Program-made: the position numbers and the translations under genes | Shown: piece by piece, positions 1 through 9,785 of the stretch | Numbering within the stretch: position 1 is the stretch's first letter | Layout of the letters: each line of letters starts with the position of its first letter | DNA from: JAFGPL01 sp963781805 | Lineage (GTDB): Bacteria > Bacteroidota > Bacteroidia > Bacteroidales > UBA10428 | DNA length: 64,000 bases | Assembly: GCA_963781805.1 (NCBI GenBank) | Contig: CAWAHF010000004.1 | Location: 620,001 to 684,000 of the forward strand | Direction: 5' to 3' | Notes under the pieces: generated by a model | What the model was told of the DNA's origin: nothing | Databases searched by the model: none | What the model saw: only the letters and a program-made list of their open reading frames with translations

Positions 1-1305
1 TTTCCAGTAGAACCAGTCTAATATAATATTGTCTAATGGAATATTACGTTTCCGAAATTCTTTGACTACACCTATCAATTCATCCTGTGTTTTATACCGC
101 TCTCTGCTCTGCCAAAATCCAAGCGCCCATTCCGGCATTATCGGCGCCTTTCCTGTAAGCTTCCTGTAACCGCTGATTACATCATCAGCATTATCGCCAT
201 ATATAAAATAGTAATTAATTGAATTAGCAACTTCAGAAAACAGAGACAAATTATTTTGTTCCTCCTGTTTTAAAGGGTCGAGATGCAATAGTGCCAGGTA
301 CCCTTCGTTTGGAATCCATTCTAAACGAATGCTATGTTTCTCTCCCTTGTTCATATCCACTGTGAATTTGTTGTACCAGGGATTCCAGTTTTGCCTCCAC
401 TTATCGAAGATTAGCTTGCCATCAATCCACAGTTTAAAATATTCAGATGCATAAAGCGCAAATTTGTGTGTTCCAGGCAGATCTGAACTGAATGAACCTT
501 CCCAGATAACTTTGGCATCAAGCATAGGAAGGGCGTCTGGCCAGCGATGCATCGACTCCAGGTATTGGAAATCAATGGTATCTTCTGTTCTGCTTAGAAC
601 GAGTTTATCTTTATAATAGTATTCTGCTGTTAATCCTCCGGGTTGACCGTCTTTTCTATACAAATTTAAACCCGAAATTGGCTGCAATTCTCTTGGATCT
701 CCAAAACGGCTAATAGAATAATTATCCCATAAAATACCGTAATTTTTGCTTGAATATAAAAAAGGTACAACAGCCACCAGATTATGTTGTGCAAGTTCAA
801 CATCCTCTCCTTTATAATTCATTTGCCTGTTCTGATGTTGTCCAAGACCATAAAACGCTTCATCATCAGGAGAGTCAAATACCTGCTTAATTGAATATGA
901 CACTTTGTTATCTATGGTTTCCGGAACATATGATTTTCCACCTTCTTTTTTTTCTTTTAGAATTACCATTCCCAAAGAATCTTTAAAAACAATTGCCCCT
1001 GTTTTCAGTGTAATTTCTGCCGTCAATTTTTTAGTTGAGATAGTAATTATATTATCAGTCTCGGAGTAGGTCCAATCCTGAAAAGACTCACTATTATGCT
1101 CAACGATCAGACTTGACTGCTCCGTTGCACTATCATTCGGAAAGGCTGTAACATGTATTATATCAGCACTAATTACCTGAATTTTCAAGAACCTGGTCTC
1201 ATTACTATGTAAATGAATTAGAAGGCCGTCCTTGAGTTTTTCAATATCATCTTCAACCTGAAAAGCAAATAATAAAGGTAATATGAGAGATAAGAGATAC
1301 TTCAT
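1..1305 (-). CDS. GH31 glycoside hydrolase (alpha-xylosidase-like), 3' part cut by window edge
   Basis: The first 435 residues are visible. A hydrophobic signal peptide (MKYLLSLILPLLFAFQ) points to export. Next comes the GH31 N-terminal beta-sandwich with the GLGQHQNRQ-type segment (YGLGQ), then an inserted PA14-like carbohydrate-binding region at about residues 215-345, then the start of the catalytic barrel (GFWQSRERYKTQDEL, DNIILDWFYW). The catalytic KxDxxE stretch lies outside the window. A PA14 insert in GH31 is known from alpha-xylosidases acting on xyloglucan oligosaccharides, so release of alpha-linked xylose is the best guess; alpha-glucosidase is the alternative. It lies downstream of the HTCS gene on the same strand with 607 bp between. 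A -7-like CAAAATTA (minus strand TAATTTTG) lies at 1354-1361 without a well-spaced -33. The family call is firm, the substrate is inferred. Confidence 0.88.
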   Translation of the reverse strand, partial: MKYLLSLILPLLFAFQVEDDIEKLKDGLLIHLHSNETRFLKIQVISADIIHVTAFPNDSATEQSSLIVEHNSESFQDWTYSETDNIITISTKKLTAEITLKTGAIVFKDSLGMVILKEKKEGGKSYVPETIDNKVSYSIKQVFDSPDDEAFYGLGQHQNRQMNYKGEDVELAQHNLVAVVPFLYSSKNYGILWDNYSISRFGDPRELQPISGLNLYRKDGQPGGLTAEYYYKDKLVLSRTEDTIDFQYLESMHRWPDALPMLDAKVIWEGSFSSDLPGTHKFALYASEYFKLWIDGKLIFDKWRQNWNPWYNKFTVDMNKGEKHSIRLEWIPNEGYLALLHLDPLKQEEQNNLSLFSEVANSINYYFIYGDNADDVISGYRKLTGKAPIMPEWALGFWQSRERYKTQDELIGVVKEFRKRNIPLDNIILDWFYWK

Positions 1306-1912
1306 AGGTTTAGTCCAATGCTGAAATAATGAATTTCTTTTAGGGTTATGGGTCAAAATTATATAAGTTACTATTTTAAATGAGATTCAAATGTTAATAA
1401 GAACTATTTGATTTGTTAACTCAATTCTGGATTTATTCTGCTTATTTTTCTTGTTCATGCAATATTGTCACTACATTATTTTGCATTTCTTTGTGACTAA
1501 AGAGTAACTATTAAAACTACCGCCACCGCAATTATGATAAATAAAACAAGTTCAAGCGCCAATATAGTGTTGTAATGTCTCCTTGAATTTCTATTGCTTA
1601 GTTCCACTATCAGAATTTTTATACGCCTGGTTGGCGGTTAAACATCTTTGTTCAATAATTAAAATGCAAGGTTTCAAATCTACAATAATACTTTTCGTTA
1701 TAGGGATGAAAATCTTTCATTTTAGTGATTCAAATGTTAACAGATTCTTCAAATGAAAATGTTTCATGAAAAATTCATTCAATAAATGCCGCAAATGAGT
1801 GAGATGGAAAATTAAATGGTTTTGGTGATGATTTATTAAAGGGTTAAAAAACAGAATGAATGCAAATTTTAAATCAAATTTTACACTTCCTTAGTTATCA
1901 AAAACCAATACC
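1306..1912. other. Long AT-rich intergenic region between HTCS and GH31
   Basis: No coding frame is convincing in these 607 bp. The region holds two copies of an interrupted palindrome (1706-1720 and 1753-1767) and two copies of the 14-mer GATTCAAATGTTAA (1384-1397 and 1727-1740), which look regulatory. It is probably the control region of the GH31 gene. Confidence 0.6.
1706..1767. promoter_or_regulatory. Paired palindromes, candidate regulator-binding sites
   Basis: ATGAAAATCTTTCAT (1706-1720) and ATGAAAATGTTTCAT (1753-1767) differ at one central base. Each is an inverted repeat ATGAAA/TTTCAT with a 3-nt spacer, and their starts are 47 bp apart. They lie beside the HTCS gene, whose AraC-type output domain would be expected to bind repeated sites upstream of its target. 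That link is inferred. Confidence 0.4.
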
Positions 1913-4900
1913 TTAAAAAGGTCTTGGACCCTCGGTCTTTTTTTGATGCTTTGCAGCATACTCCGATGGCAACACTTTATATTCCGATTTGAAATACTTG
2001 GTAAAATATTTCGGATTATTAAACCCTACCTGGTATGCAATTTCGGATACAGACATCTGGCTTTTCTCGAGTAGCTGTACAGCTCTTCTTAACCGTATGA
2101 TCCGAATAAATTCAATGGGGGATTTTCCGGTGAGTGAAATTAGTTTTTTATATAAATGAACCCTGCTCATCCCTATCTCCCTGCTAAGTTTATCGACTGA
2201 AAAATCGGCATCGGAGATATTGTTTTCAACCAGAAGCAAAGCCTTTTTTATCAGCTTTTCATCCAGCGAGGTTATTTGTATTTCAGAAGGTGTTAGCTCA
2301 AACTTCTTTTGGAAGGATTTTCTGATTAATTCCCTCTGCATAATGAGATTCTTGATACGCGATTCAAGAATTTCAAAGCTAAATGGTTTTGTGATATAAT
2401 CATCGGCGCCCAGCTCAAAACTTTCAACCCGCTTTTTATTGGATGTGCGGCCTGTTAACAGAATTACCGGAATATGTGAAGTGTTTTTATCTGATTTTAT
2501 CCTCTTGCAAAGTTCAATACCATCCATTTCGGGCATCATAATATCTGTTACAATCAAATCCGGAATTTTTCGCTGGGCAAGATTCCATCCTTCCAGTCCG
2601 TTTAACGCCTCAATAATTGAATAATTAATTTTAAGGTTGTCTTTCAGGTAAAACAGGAAGTCTTCATTATCTTCCACTAGTAAAATCAGTGGTTTTTTTA
2701 TATCGGTTTTTTCAAGCACACCTTCCTGCAACTCACCGGTTTCTTCAGAAATCGTATTCGACGCTTCCTGCTCTTTCTCAGCAGTCTGCAATTCAAGAAC
2801 TAAGGGCAAATATACCGAGAAAGCACTGCCTTTCCCTGGTTCACTTTTTAATTCAATTCTGCCTTTATGCGATTTCACAAATTCATTTACCAGGGAAAGA
2901 CCGATGCCGGTACCTTTATTCATGAGTGTTTTGTTGCCATCTTCACTAAAAAACCGTTCGAAAATTTTATCCTGCTTTTCATAGGGGATTCCGATTCCTG
3001 TATCTTTTACTGTGATAACAATGTACGATTCCGCATTTAAATCATTAAGAGGAATTTCGGTATCAGCCGACATTAATACTTCAATAAATACATCAATACC
3101 GCCTTTCTCTGGTGTGAACTTAAAAGCGTTGGATAGAAGATTAAAAACTATTTTTTCCACCTTGTCCTGATCGAAAAAGGAGTTCAATTCCTGAACTGAA
3201 GAATGAAATTTATATTCAATTTCTTTTTTCTCAGCAAGATCCGAGAAAGAATCGGAAATATCCCTGGTAAAGGAAACAATATCACCTAAGGACAAATTAA
3301 GCTTTATTTCCTGAAATTCAAGACGTCTGAAATCCAGGAGCTGGTTTACCAGGTTTAATAATCTTCGTGCATTGCGATAAATGAGTGTATATTGTTTATT
3401 TTGTTCAGGATTTGCTGAATTCTTCAACAATTTTTCAAGTGGCGACATGATTAATGAAAGAGGTGTTTTAAACTCATGACTGATGTTTGTGATAAACTTG
3501 ATTTTCAACAAATCAATCTCGTGCCGACGGTGTGCATCGATTCGTTCCTGCTGGGTCCGGTGTTTAATCCTTTCTCGTTCCAAAATAATGTACCTTAATA
3601 AGAGCAGTAAGCCTAAGATGGAAAAGAAGTATATTACCATTGCGGTTTTGGTTTTCCAGAAAGGTGATAATACTGTGATTTTCAAACTAACACCTTTATT
3701 ATTCCATACACCATCATTGTTTGATGCCTTAACCCGAAATACATAATCGCCTGGATTAAGATTTGTATAAATCGCCTTTCTTAAATTTGCGTCTATCGAC
3801 GTCCAGTTGCTATTAAACCCTTCAAGCATGTAACTATACTGATTCTTTTCAGGCTGAAAATAGTCCAAAGCGGCAAATTCAATACTGAAAACATTTTCGT
3901 GGTATTTTAATACAATGGCATTGGTCTCAATAATCGATTTGGAGAGAATAATTCTCCCGTTAATTTTTTCACCCACTTTAATCGATTTGTTAAATATTTG
4001 CAGGTCAGTAAAGACAATCTTAGGCTGACTTTGATTTGTTTTAATTTCAGAAGGAAAGAACAAATTAAATCCATTCGCGCCCCCAAATACCAGCTCCCCT
4101 TTTTTTGTTCTGAAAGCGGCGCCCTTGTTGAACTCTTTTCCCTGTAACCCGTCAGATTCATCGTAATTCTTAAATGTAAAAGACAGGCTGTCATTAGCTT
4201 TTCGATTAATTATCAAATTCGAAAGGCCATTGGTAGTCCCCAACCATAGGTTATGATTTAAATCTTCGACAATAGAGAATATGCTGTTATCCGGTAATCC
4301 GTTTTCCTGTTTAAACACTCTGAATTTTTCAGTTTTAGGATCAAACATATTTAATCCTTCCCTGGTACCTACCCAAATATACTTATGGCTATCAACCATA
4401 ACACAATTGATATTATTATTGCTCAGACTTGACGGATCACCATCAAACGAAGTATAATATCTGAATGTTTTGGTTTTTTCATTGTAAACATCTAATCCTA
4501 CAGCAGTTCCAATCCAAATATTCTTGTTCTCATCCTCGGTAATTGAGGAAATATAGTCGGATGTAATCGAATTTGTATCTCCAAACCTGAAATGATTAAA
4601 TATCCCTTTCTCCCTGTCATATACATCCAGACCTCCTCCAAGGGTCCCAATCCAGAGTTTGCCATTGGTATCTTCGAAAATATCCCAAACACGGTCGTCG
4701 GCAATACTGTTAGAAATATTAGGATCGTGTCTGAAATGGGTAAACTTTTTTCCGTCAAAATAATCCAATCCTCCAAAATAGGTTCCAATCCAAAGTTTCT
4801 GATCCTTATCCATATACATACAAACAATCACATCGTTGCTAAGACTGTTCGGATTGGAATTTTCGTGTTTGAAATAGTTGAACTCTTTTATTTTGCGATC

Positions 4901-6127
4901 ATAATACAGTAAACCTCCTCCATTTGTACCAATCCATAAATTTCCCCTCTCATCTTCACTAAAACAATTCACATCATCGTAATTGATATTGTTCGGATCC
5001 GACGTCTTATGATTGACCAGTCTGAATTTTATAACATCCTCATGGTAATAACAAACTCCCTTTTTAAATGTACCGGCCCAGATTATTTCATCATTATCTT
5101 TATATAGTGTAGTTATGGTATTCTGACTTAAACTTCTCTCATCATAAGGATTTGATAAAAGATATTGTACATTGAATCCTTTTTTATTCATTAAATTTAT
5201 TCCCCCGTGGTCCGTGCCAATCCAGATAATACCATTGTCATCCTGCTCAAGTCCTCTGATTATATTACTGCTTAACTTACCTTCCGTTGAACCCGTCATG
5301 AAGTGAAGGAATTTCCTGGTTCTTGTATTAAAGAAGTATAATCCCTGAGAAGAATTTGTGGCATATATCCATAAATCGTTATCCTTATCAACAAATAACC
5401 TGAAATCTAAATCCTCTTTAGGAAAATGGTTATAGATGGTAAGGTCTCTGTACAATACGCTAAAGCTTTTTCCATCCAGTAATTCAAGAATTCCCGTTCT
5501 GCTTATTACCCAAATATTTCCAAAATTATCTTTAACGGCTCCAAAAATGCTTGGATTTGCACTATACAACGAATCTTCTTTGCCTGAATTCAACCATATG
5601 GTAACCTTCGTGAGGTTATCATAATGGAATAATTTGTAATCGGCAGTAATTATCAACTCGCTACCATCTCCATCCCTAATAATATTTAAGATTGAAGCGG
5701 AAGGGATACCAAAAGTTTTGAGGTAACCTGATATATTTCTATCAAAACTCTCTTTTTCAGGATTGTAAATAACAAAACCTTCACGGGTTCCTACCCATAA
5801 TTTCCCGTTATGATCTTCAAACAAATTAGTTATATAGTTATCATTTAGAGAGGTGGTATCTTTCGAGTCATTTCTGAAAACTTTAAAATTGTATCCGTCA
5901 TACCGGCTCAACCCGGATAATGTGCCAAACCACATAAATCCCCTGCTATCTTTCAAAATACAGTTAACCTGGTTATGCGAAAGACCATTATTTATATCGA
6001 TACGTGTAAATTTATAATTGTCCGATTGTGAAAAACAATCAGCAGCAAATAACCAGGAAGATATTACCCATAATATACATATCCCGATATGTTTAGTATT
6101 CTTGGAGAATTGTGAATCTAAAGTCAC
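1913..6127 (-). CDS. Hybrid two-component system sensor/regulator (HTCS) with AraC output domain
   Basis: This is a one-protein signalling system of the Bacteroides HTCS type. In order (numbered from the chosen GTG): signal peptide; about 650 residues of Reg_prop beta-propeller repeats (WIGT, WVGT motifs) that sense a saccharide in the periplasm; Y_Y_Y domain; one membrane helix at about 827-847; HisKA with phospho-accepting H884 (NISHEFKTP); HATPase (NLLSNAFKFTP); receiver with D1195 (VTDIMMPEMDG); C-terminal AraC HTH (MSVSEIAYQVGFNNPKYFTKYF). No ATG fits the signal peptide. A GTG at 6205 is in frame, but a TATATTTG -7 element at 6164-6171 lies downstream of it, so the GTG at 6127 is preferred. 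The neighbouring GH31 gene is the likely regulatory target. Confidence 0.93.
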   Translation of the reverse strand: MTLDSQFSKNTKHIGICILWVISSWLFAADCFSQSDNYKFTRIDINNGLSHNQVNCILKDSRGFMWFGTLSGLSRYDGYNFKVFRNDSKDTTSLNDNYITNLFEDHNGKLWVGTREGFVIYNPEKESFDRNISGYLKTFGIPSASILNIIRDGDGSELIITADYKLFHYDNLTKVTIWLNSGKEDSLYSANPSIFGAVKDNFGNIWVISRTGILELLDGKSFSVLYRDLTIYNHFPKEDLDFRLFVDKDNDLWIYATNSSQGLYFFNTRTRKFLHFMTGSTEGKLSSNIIRGLEQDDNGIIWIGTDHGGINLMNKKGFNVQYLLSNPYDERSLSQNTITTLYKDNDEIIWAGTFKKGVCYYHEDVIKFRLVNHKTSDPNNINYDDVNCFSEDERGNLWIGTNGGGLLYYDRKIKEFNYFKHENSNPNSLSNDVIVCMYMDKDQKLWIGTYFGGLDYFDGKKFTHFRHDPNISNSIADDRVWDIFEDTNGKLWIGTLGGGLDVYDREKGIFNHFRFGDTNSITSDYISSITEDENKNIWIGTAVGLDVYNEKTKTFRYYTSFDGDPSSLSNNNINCVMVDSHKYIWVGTREGLNMFDPKTEKFRVFKQENGLPDNSIFSIVEDLNHNLWLGTTNGLSNLIINRKANDSLSFTFKNYDESDGLQGKEFNKGAAFRTKKGELVFGGANGFNLFFPSEIKTNQSQPKIVFTDLQIFNKSIKVGEKINGRIILSKSIIETNAIVLKYHENVFSIEFAALDYFQPEKNQYSYMLEGFNSNWTSIDANLRKAIYTNLNPGDYVFRVKASNNDGVWNNKGVSLKITVLSPFWKTKTAMVIYFFSILGLLLLLRYIILERERIKHRTQQERIDAHRRHEIDLLKIKFITNISHEFKTPLSLIMSPLEKLLKNSANPEQNKQYTLIYRNARRLLNLVNQLLDFRRLEFQEIKLNLSLGDIVSFTRDISDSFSDLAEKKEIEYKFHSSVQELNSFFDQDKVEKIVFNLLSNAFKFTPEKGGIDVFIEVLMSADTEIPLNDLNAESYIVITVKDTGIGIPYEKQDKIFERFFSEDGNKTLMNKGTGIGLSLVNEFVKSHKGRIELKSEPGKGSAFSVYLPLVLELQTAEKEQEASNTISEETGELQEGVLEKTDIKKPLILLVEDNEDFLFYLKDNLKINYSIIEALNGLEGWNLAQRKIPDLIVTDIMMPEMDGIELCKRIKSDKNTSHIPVILLTGRTSNKKRVESFELGADDYITKPFSFEILESRIKNLIMQRELIRKSFQKKFELTPSEIQITSLDEKLIKKALLLVENNISDADFSVDKLSREIGMSRVHLYKKLISLTGKSPIEFIRIIRLRRAVQLLEKSQMSVSEIAYQVGFNNPKYFTKYFKSEYKVLPSEYAAKHQKKTEGPRPF

Positions 6128-6163
6128 ATGTTGTACCCGGTAAAAGGTTGTTTTGTTAACCTG

Positions 6164-6171
6164 CAAATATA
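6164..6171 (-). promoter_or_regulatory. -7 promoter element of the HTCS gene
   Basis: The minus strand reads TATATTTG, matching TAnnTTTG. It would start transcription near 6158, about 30 nt before the GTG at 6127. No well-spaced TTTG -33 element was found. Confidence 0.5.
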
Positions 6172-6340
6172 GAAAAAATAATGATGCCTTTGGTGTTTTC
6201 AACACCTCATGCGTGAGAAATATATTCTATGGATTCATTTGATGAAATAAGCGGATCGATTTAACATTTTCAATATACTATTTGTTTTAAATCCCGTTAC
6301 ATATTATTAATTTTAAGCAACCAACGTAAAAAAAACTACA

Positions 6341-9136
6341 ATGAAAAAATTTTTGAAAATCCTTTTAATTATTATCCTGACATTATTGGTAATATTAGTT
6401 GTAACACCAATATTCTTTAAGGGTAAGATAATGAAGATAGCCAAAGAGCAAATAAATAATAATTTAAATGCGAGGGTTGAATTTTCGGATCTTAAACTTT
6501 CGTTTATCCGAAATTTTCCAAATGCAAGTATTATTTTAAAGGATCTTAGCATTAGCGGTACCGGAGCATTTGAATCTGATACCTTGTTGAAATTAAAAAC
6601 GTTTGCGATACGTGTTGATGTTGTCAGTGCTATAAAAATGGAAAATATTAACATTAAAGGGATACTCATTGACCGCCCTGCCGTGTTTGCAAAAGTGCTT
6701 AAAGATGATAAGGCAAACTGGAATATCATGAAGGAAACCGAAGAAACCGGGGAGGAAATTGATACGACAGAAACGGAATTTTCTACCAAAATATCACTTA
6801 AAAAATTTGAAATCAGAAGTGGTTCTATAAAATATATCGACGAGAGTTCCAATATGGCAGCCTTCCTGGATAATTTTAATTTTATCCTGAAAGGAAATCT
6901 CGCACAGGATTTTACGACACTTTCGATAAACTCCAATGCCGAAGCCCTAAGTTTTATTATGGATGGTATTAAATATATTAATAAAGCTTCTCTCGTGATA
7001 ACGACCAATCTCGATGCAGATTTGAAGAACTCAATTTATGTCTTAAAAGAGAACGATTTATCGCTAAATGATCTTTCGTTGGGATTTGAAGGAAGCGTTG
7101 AGTTGCCAAATGATTCAGATATCAAAACAGACATCAGGTTTTCTACAAAAAAGGCAGATTTCAAATCGCTCTTGTCAATGGTTCCCGCAATTTATATGCA
7201 GGATTATCAGGATGTTAAGACAACAGGAAATTTGATTCTAAAAGGCGAGGTTAAAGGTATCTATAACAGTGAAAAAAATATTATGCCGAATGCATCTCTT
7301 AATCTGAAGGTGGAAAATGCCATGTTTAAATATCCCGATCTTCCAAAATCGGCAGATAATATTCAAATTGATATCAATTTATTTTATGACGGAGTGGTTA
7401 CAAATAATTCCACCATTGACATAAACAGATTCCATGTCGATTTGGGTGGAAATCCGTTAGACCTGACGATGAACATAAAAACTCCTGAAACAGATATGAA
7501 TATTAATGGTATTTTTAAGGCGAATCTCGACCTGGCAACCATTGCTGATGTAGTTCCTGTTGAAAATATGACCTTGCAGGGAAAGATAAATTCGGATATC
7601 GACTTTATGGGGTATATGTCTTATATTGAGAAAGAAGAATATGAAAAATTTAAAGCTGACGGTATTTTGCAAATCAAAGATTTCGTATTCAATAGTCCTG
7701 AAATGCCGAAAGCATTTAAAATTAACGAATCATACATTTTATTTTCTCCCCGATATGTTCAGGTTAAGAGTTTCGATGCAGAAATTGGAAACAGCGATAT
7801 GGTTTTTACAGGAAGGCTTGAAAATTTCATTCCATACGTTTTTAAGGATGAAACAATTAAAGGTGATTTTCTATTTACATCGAATGTAATTGATTTAAAT
7901 GAATTTATGTCTGATACCTCTGCTATTGAGACAACAGAAGAAGATACCGTTCCTCTTAACGTGGTGGAGATACCAAAAAATATAGATTTCAGATTGAATT
8001 CTAGCATCGAAAAAATTTATTATGATAAATTGGAAATCGGTAAGGCAAATGGAATTATCATTATAAAAGACGGAAAATTACAGCTGAAAGATTTGGTTAT
8101 GAATATGCTGGAAGGCTCTGTAAAACTTAACGGAGATTACAATACCCAGGATATTAAATCGCCTTTGGTAGATTTTAATATTCAGGCTACCGATATTGAT
8201 ATTCCTTCTGCGTTCAAAGCCTTCAGTGTCCTTGAAAAACTTGCTCCAATTGCAAAAACAGCCACTGGTAAAGTATCGCTGGGAATGAATTATACCAGCT
8301 TTCTTGACGAACACATGGAACCTATCTTAAAATCCATCGTTGGCAAAGGAACCTTTTCATCCAATAATATTGGCTTAATCAAATCGGGTACATTTACAAA
8401 AATAGGAGATGCACTTAAAACAAAAGCATTTGATAACATGACTCTTACCAATGTTAACATAAGCTTTGAAATTCAAAATGGCAGAATATTTCTTGATCCT
8501 TTTGAGACCAAAATGGGTTCAACTGATTTCATAATTGCAGGGGACCAGGGTATTGACGAGACGATGAACTATAAAATGAATATTAGTATGCCCAGAAGTA
8601 TACTTGGTTCCGGAGCAAATGATGCCCTGAATAGTCTATATGCGAATGCTGCTTCGAAAGGATTAAATATATCCCCTTCGGAGAATGTTAACATGAATGT
8701 TGCAGTTGGAGGTACTTTTACTTCTCCCAAGGTTTCAATTGATCTCAAAGACAATGTAAAACAAAGTGCACAGGCCATAAAAGAAGAGGTTAAGGAAAAA
8801 GCCCTTGAAGAATTGGATAAAAAGAAAGAAGAAGCCAAAGCTGTTGTAAATGAGCAGGCTCAAAAAATAATTGCCGATGCCGAAGCCGAAGCTGCAAAAG
8901 TGAGAGAAGAAGCCGCAAAACTGGCTGATGCAACAAGAAAAGAATCAGCAGCCAATGCCGATAAACTGGTTGCTGATGCTAAAAATCCGATAGCAAAAAA
9001 AGCTGCAGAAATTTCAGCAAAAAAGATAAAACAGGAAGGAGAAGACAAAGCTAAGAAGATAGAGAAAGAAGCTGATGATAAGGCAAATAAAATTATAAGC
9101 GAAGCTAAAGATAGGGCTGATAAATTGACCCAATAG
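6341..9136 (+). CDS. AsmA family protein with long alanine-rich coiled-coil tail
   Basis: The 931-residue protein has one N-terminal membrane helix (residues 5-28) followed by AsmA-type sequence (FSDLKLSFIRNFPNASIILKDL). The middle is long and beta-rich, with the typical C-terminal AsmA segment near residues 650-760. AsmA/TamB-like proteins are anchored in the inner membrane and span the periplasm, and are thought to help lipid traffic to, or assembly of, the outer membrane. From about residue 795 to the end the sequence becomes an Ala/Lys/Glu-rich, charged coiled coil with many DKA/EEA repeats, an addition outside the usual AsmA core. It is transcribed away from the HTCS gene and ends at a strong hairpin terminator. 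Family assignment is firm; the exact role is unknown. Confidence 0.9.
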   Translation: MKKFLKILLIIILTLLVILVVTPIFFKGKIMKIAKEQINNNLNARVEFSDLKLSFIRNFPNASIILKDLSISGTGAFESDTLLKLKTFAIRVDVVSAIKMENINIKGILIDRPAVFAKVLKDDKANWNIMKETEETGEEIDTTETEFSTKISLKKFEIRSGSIKYIDESSNMAAFLDNFNFILKGNLAQDFTTLSINSNAEALSFIMDGIKYINKASLVITTNLDADLKNSIYVLKENDLSLNDLSLGFEGSVELPNDSDIKTDIRFSTKKADFKSLLSMVPAIYMQDYQDVKTTGNLILKGEVKGIYNSEKNIMPNASLNLKVENAMFKYPDLPKSADNIQIDINLFYDGVVTNNSTIDINRFHVDLGGNPLDLTMNIKTPETDMNINGIFKANLDLATIADVVPVENMTLQGKINSDIDFMGYMSYIEKEEYEKFKADGILQIKDFVFNSPEMPKAFKINESYILFSPRYVQVKSFDAEIGNSDMVFTGRLENFIPYVFKDETIKGDFLFTSNVIDLNEFMSDTSAIETTEEDTVPLNVVEIPKNIDFRLNSSIEKIYYDKLEIGKANGIIIIKDGKLQLKDLVMNMLEGSVKLNGDYNTQDIKSPLVDFNIQATDIDIPSAFKAFSVLEKLAPIAKTATGKVSLGMNYTSFLDEHMEPILKSIVGKGTFSSNNIGLIKSGTFTKIGDALKTKAFDNMTLTNVNISFEIQNGRIFLDPFETKMGSTDFIIAGDQGIDETMNYKMNISMPRSILGSGANDALNSLYANAASKGLNISPSENVNMNVAVGGTFTSPKVSIDLKDNVKQSAQAIKEEVKEKALEELDKKKEEAKAVVNEQAQKIIADAEAEAAKVREEAAKLADATRKESAANADKLVADAKNPIAKKAAEISAKKIKQEGEDKAKKIEKEADDKANKIISEAKDRADKLTQ

Positions 9137-9158
9137 AATAAACTGAACTTAAAATATA

Positions 9159-9193
9159 AGAGGAGATCGAATAAAATCGATCTCCTCTTTTTT
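9159..9193 (+). terminator. Strong intrinsic terminator
   Basis: A perfect 12-bp stem (AGAGGAGATCGA/TCGATCTCCTCT) with a 6-nt loop is followed by a T run. It lies between the convergent AsmA and ferritin genes and may serve both strands. Confidence 0.92.
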
Positions 9194-9210
9194 GTAAAAT
9201 ATGAAATATT

Positions 9211-9717
9211 TTACGCCTCAGCGCCGGTACTTTTATCACGCAACGACATAATATCTCTGTCAAAAAGATAGATATTTGATTCACCCAACATGGCCAATTT
9301 GTCAAGAATTTTCTGTGCATTGGCTTCTTCTTCAATCTGCTCGTTCACAAACCACTGAACCCAATTGTGTGTGGTAAAATCTTTTTCTTCGATACACAGG
9401 GCAACAATATCATTTATCGATTGACTGATAAACTGTTCGTGTCTGAGAACCTCCTCAAACATACCTGATACGGATTTTTGAATTTCGGGTGGTTCTTTAA
9501 AAGCAGGAATAACTGCATGTCCGCCTCTCTCGTTCACATATGCGATTATTTTAAGCATATGAATGCGTTCTTCATCGGATTGCACATACAACCATTCGGC
9601 AATACCGGCAAATCCGCTAACTTCGGCCCAGGATGCCATGGCAAGGTACAGATTGGATGAATATCCTTCCTTTTCAATCTGTACATTCAAAATGTTTTCA
9701 ATTTTTTTATTTAACAT
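9211..9717 (-). CDS. ftnA: Non-haem ferritin
   Basis: A 168-residue four-helix ferritin of the usual bacterial length, for cytoplasmic iron oxidation and storage. The ferroxidase residues are all present: E17, Y24, E50, H53, E94, Q127 and E130. It lacks the methionine haem ligand context of bacterioferritin and is closest to FtnA-type ferritins. The start is the only sensible ATG; the minus strand carries TATTTTTG (a -7 match) at 9742-9749, about 25 nt upstream. The gene is monocistronic, with its 3' end facing the terminator at 9159-9193. Confidence 0.95.
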   Translation of the reverse strand: MLNKKIENILNVQIEKEGYSSNLYLAMASWAEVSGFAGIAEWLYVQSDEERIHMLKIIAYVNERGGHAVIPAFKEPPEIQKSVSGMFEEVLRHEQFISQSINDIVALCIEEKDFTTHNWVQWFVNEQIEEEANAQKILDKLAMLGESNIYLFDRDIMSLRDKSTGAEA

Positions 9718-9741
9718 GGTAAATTGTTATTTATTAATTAA

Positions 9742-9749
9742 CAAAAATA
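9742..9749 (-). promoter_or_regulatory. -7 promoter element of ferritin gene
   Basis: The minus strand reads TATTTTTG (TAnnTTTG), giving a short leader before the ATG at 9717. Confidence 0.45.
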
Positions 9750-9785
9750 AACCGAAAGAGTTTTAAAAGAATCACAAACAACCGG

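Noticed and set aside
4498..4912. Reading frames on other frames and the opposite strand within the HTCS gene
   Set aside because: They are shadows produced by the propeller repeats of the real gene.
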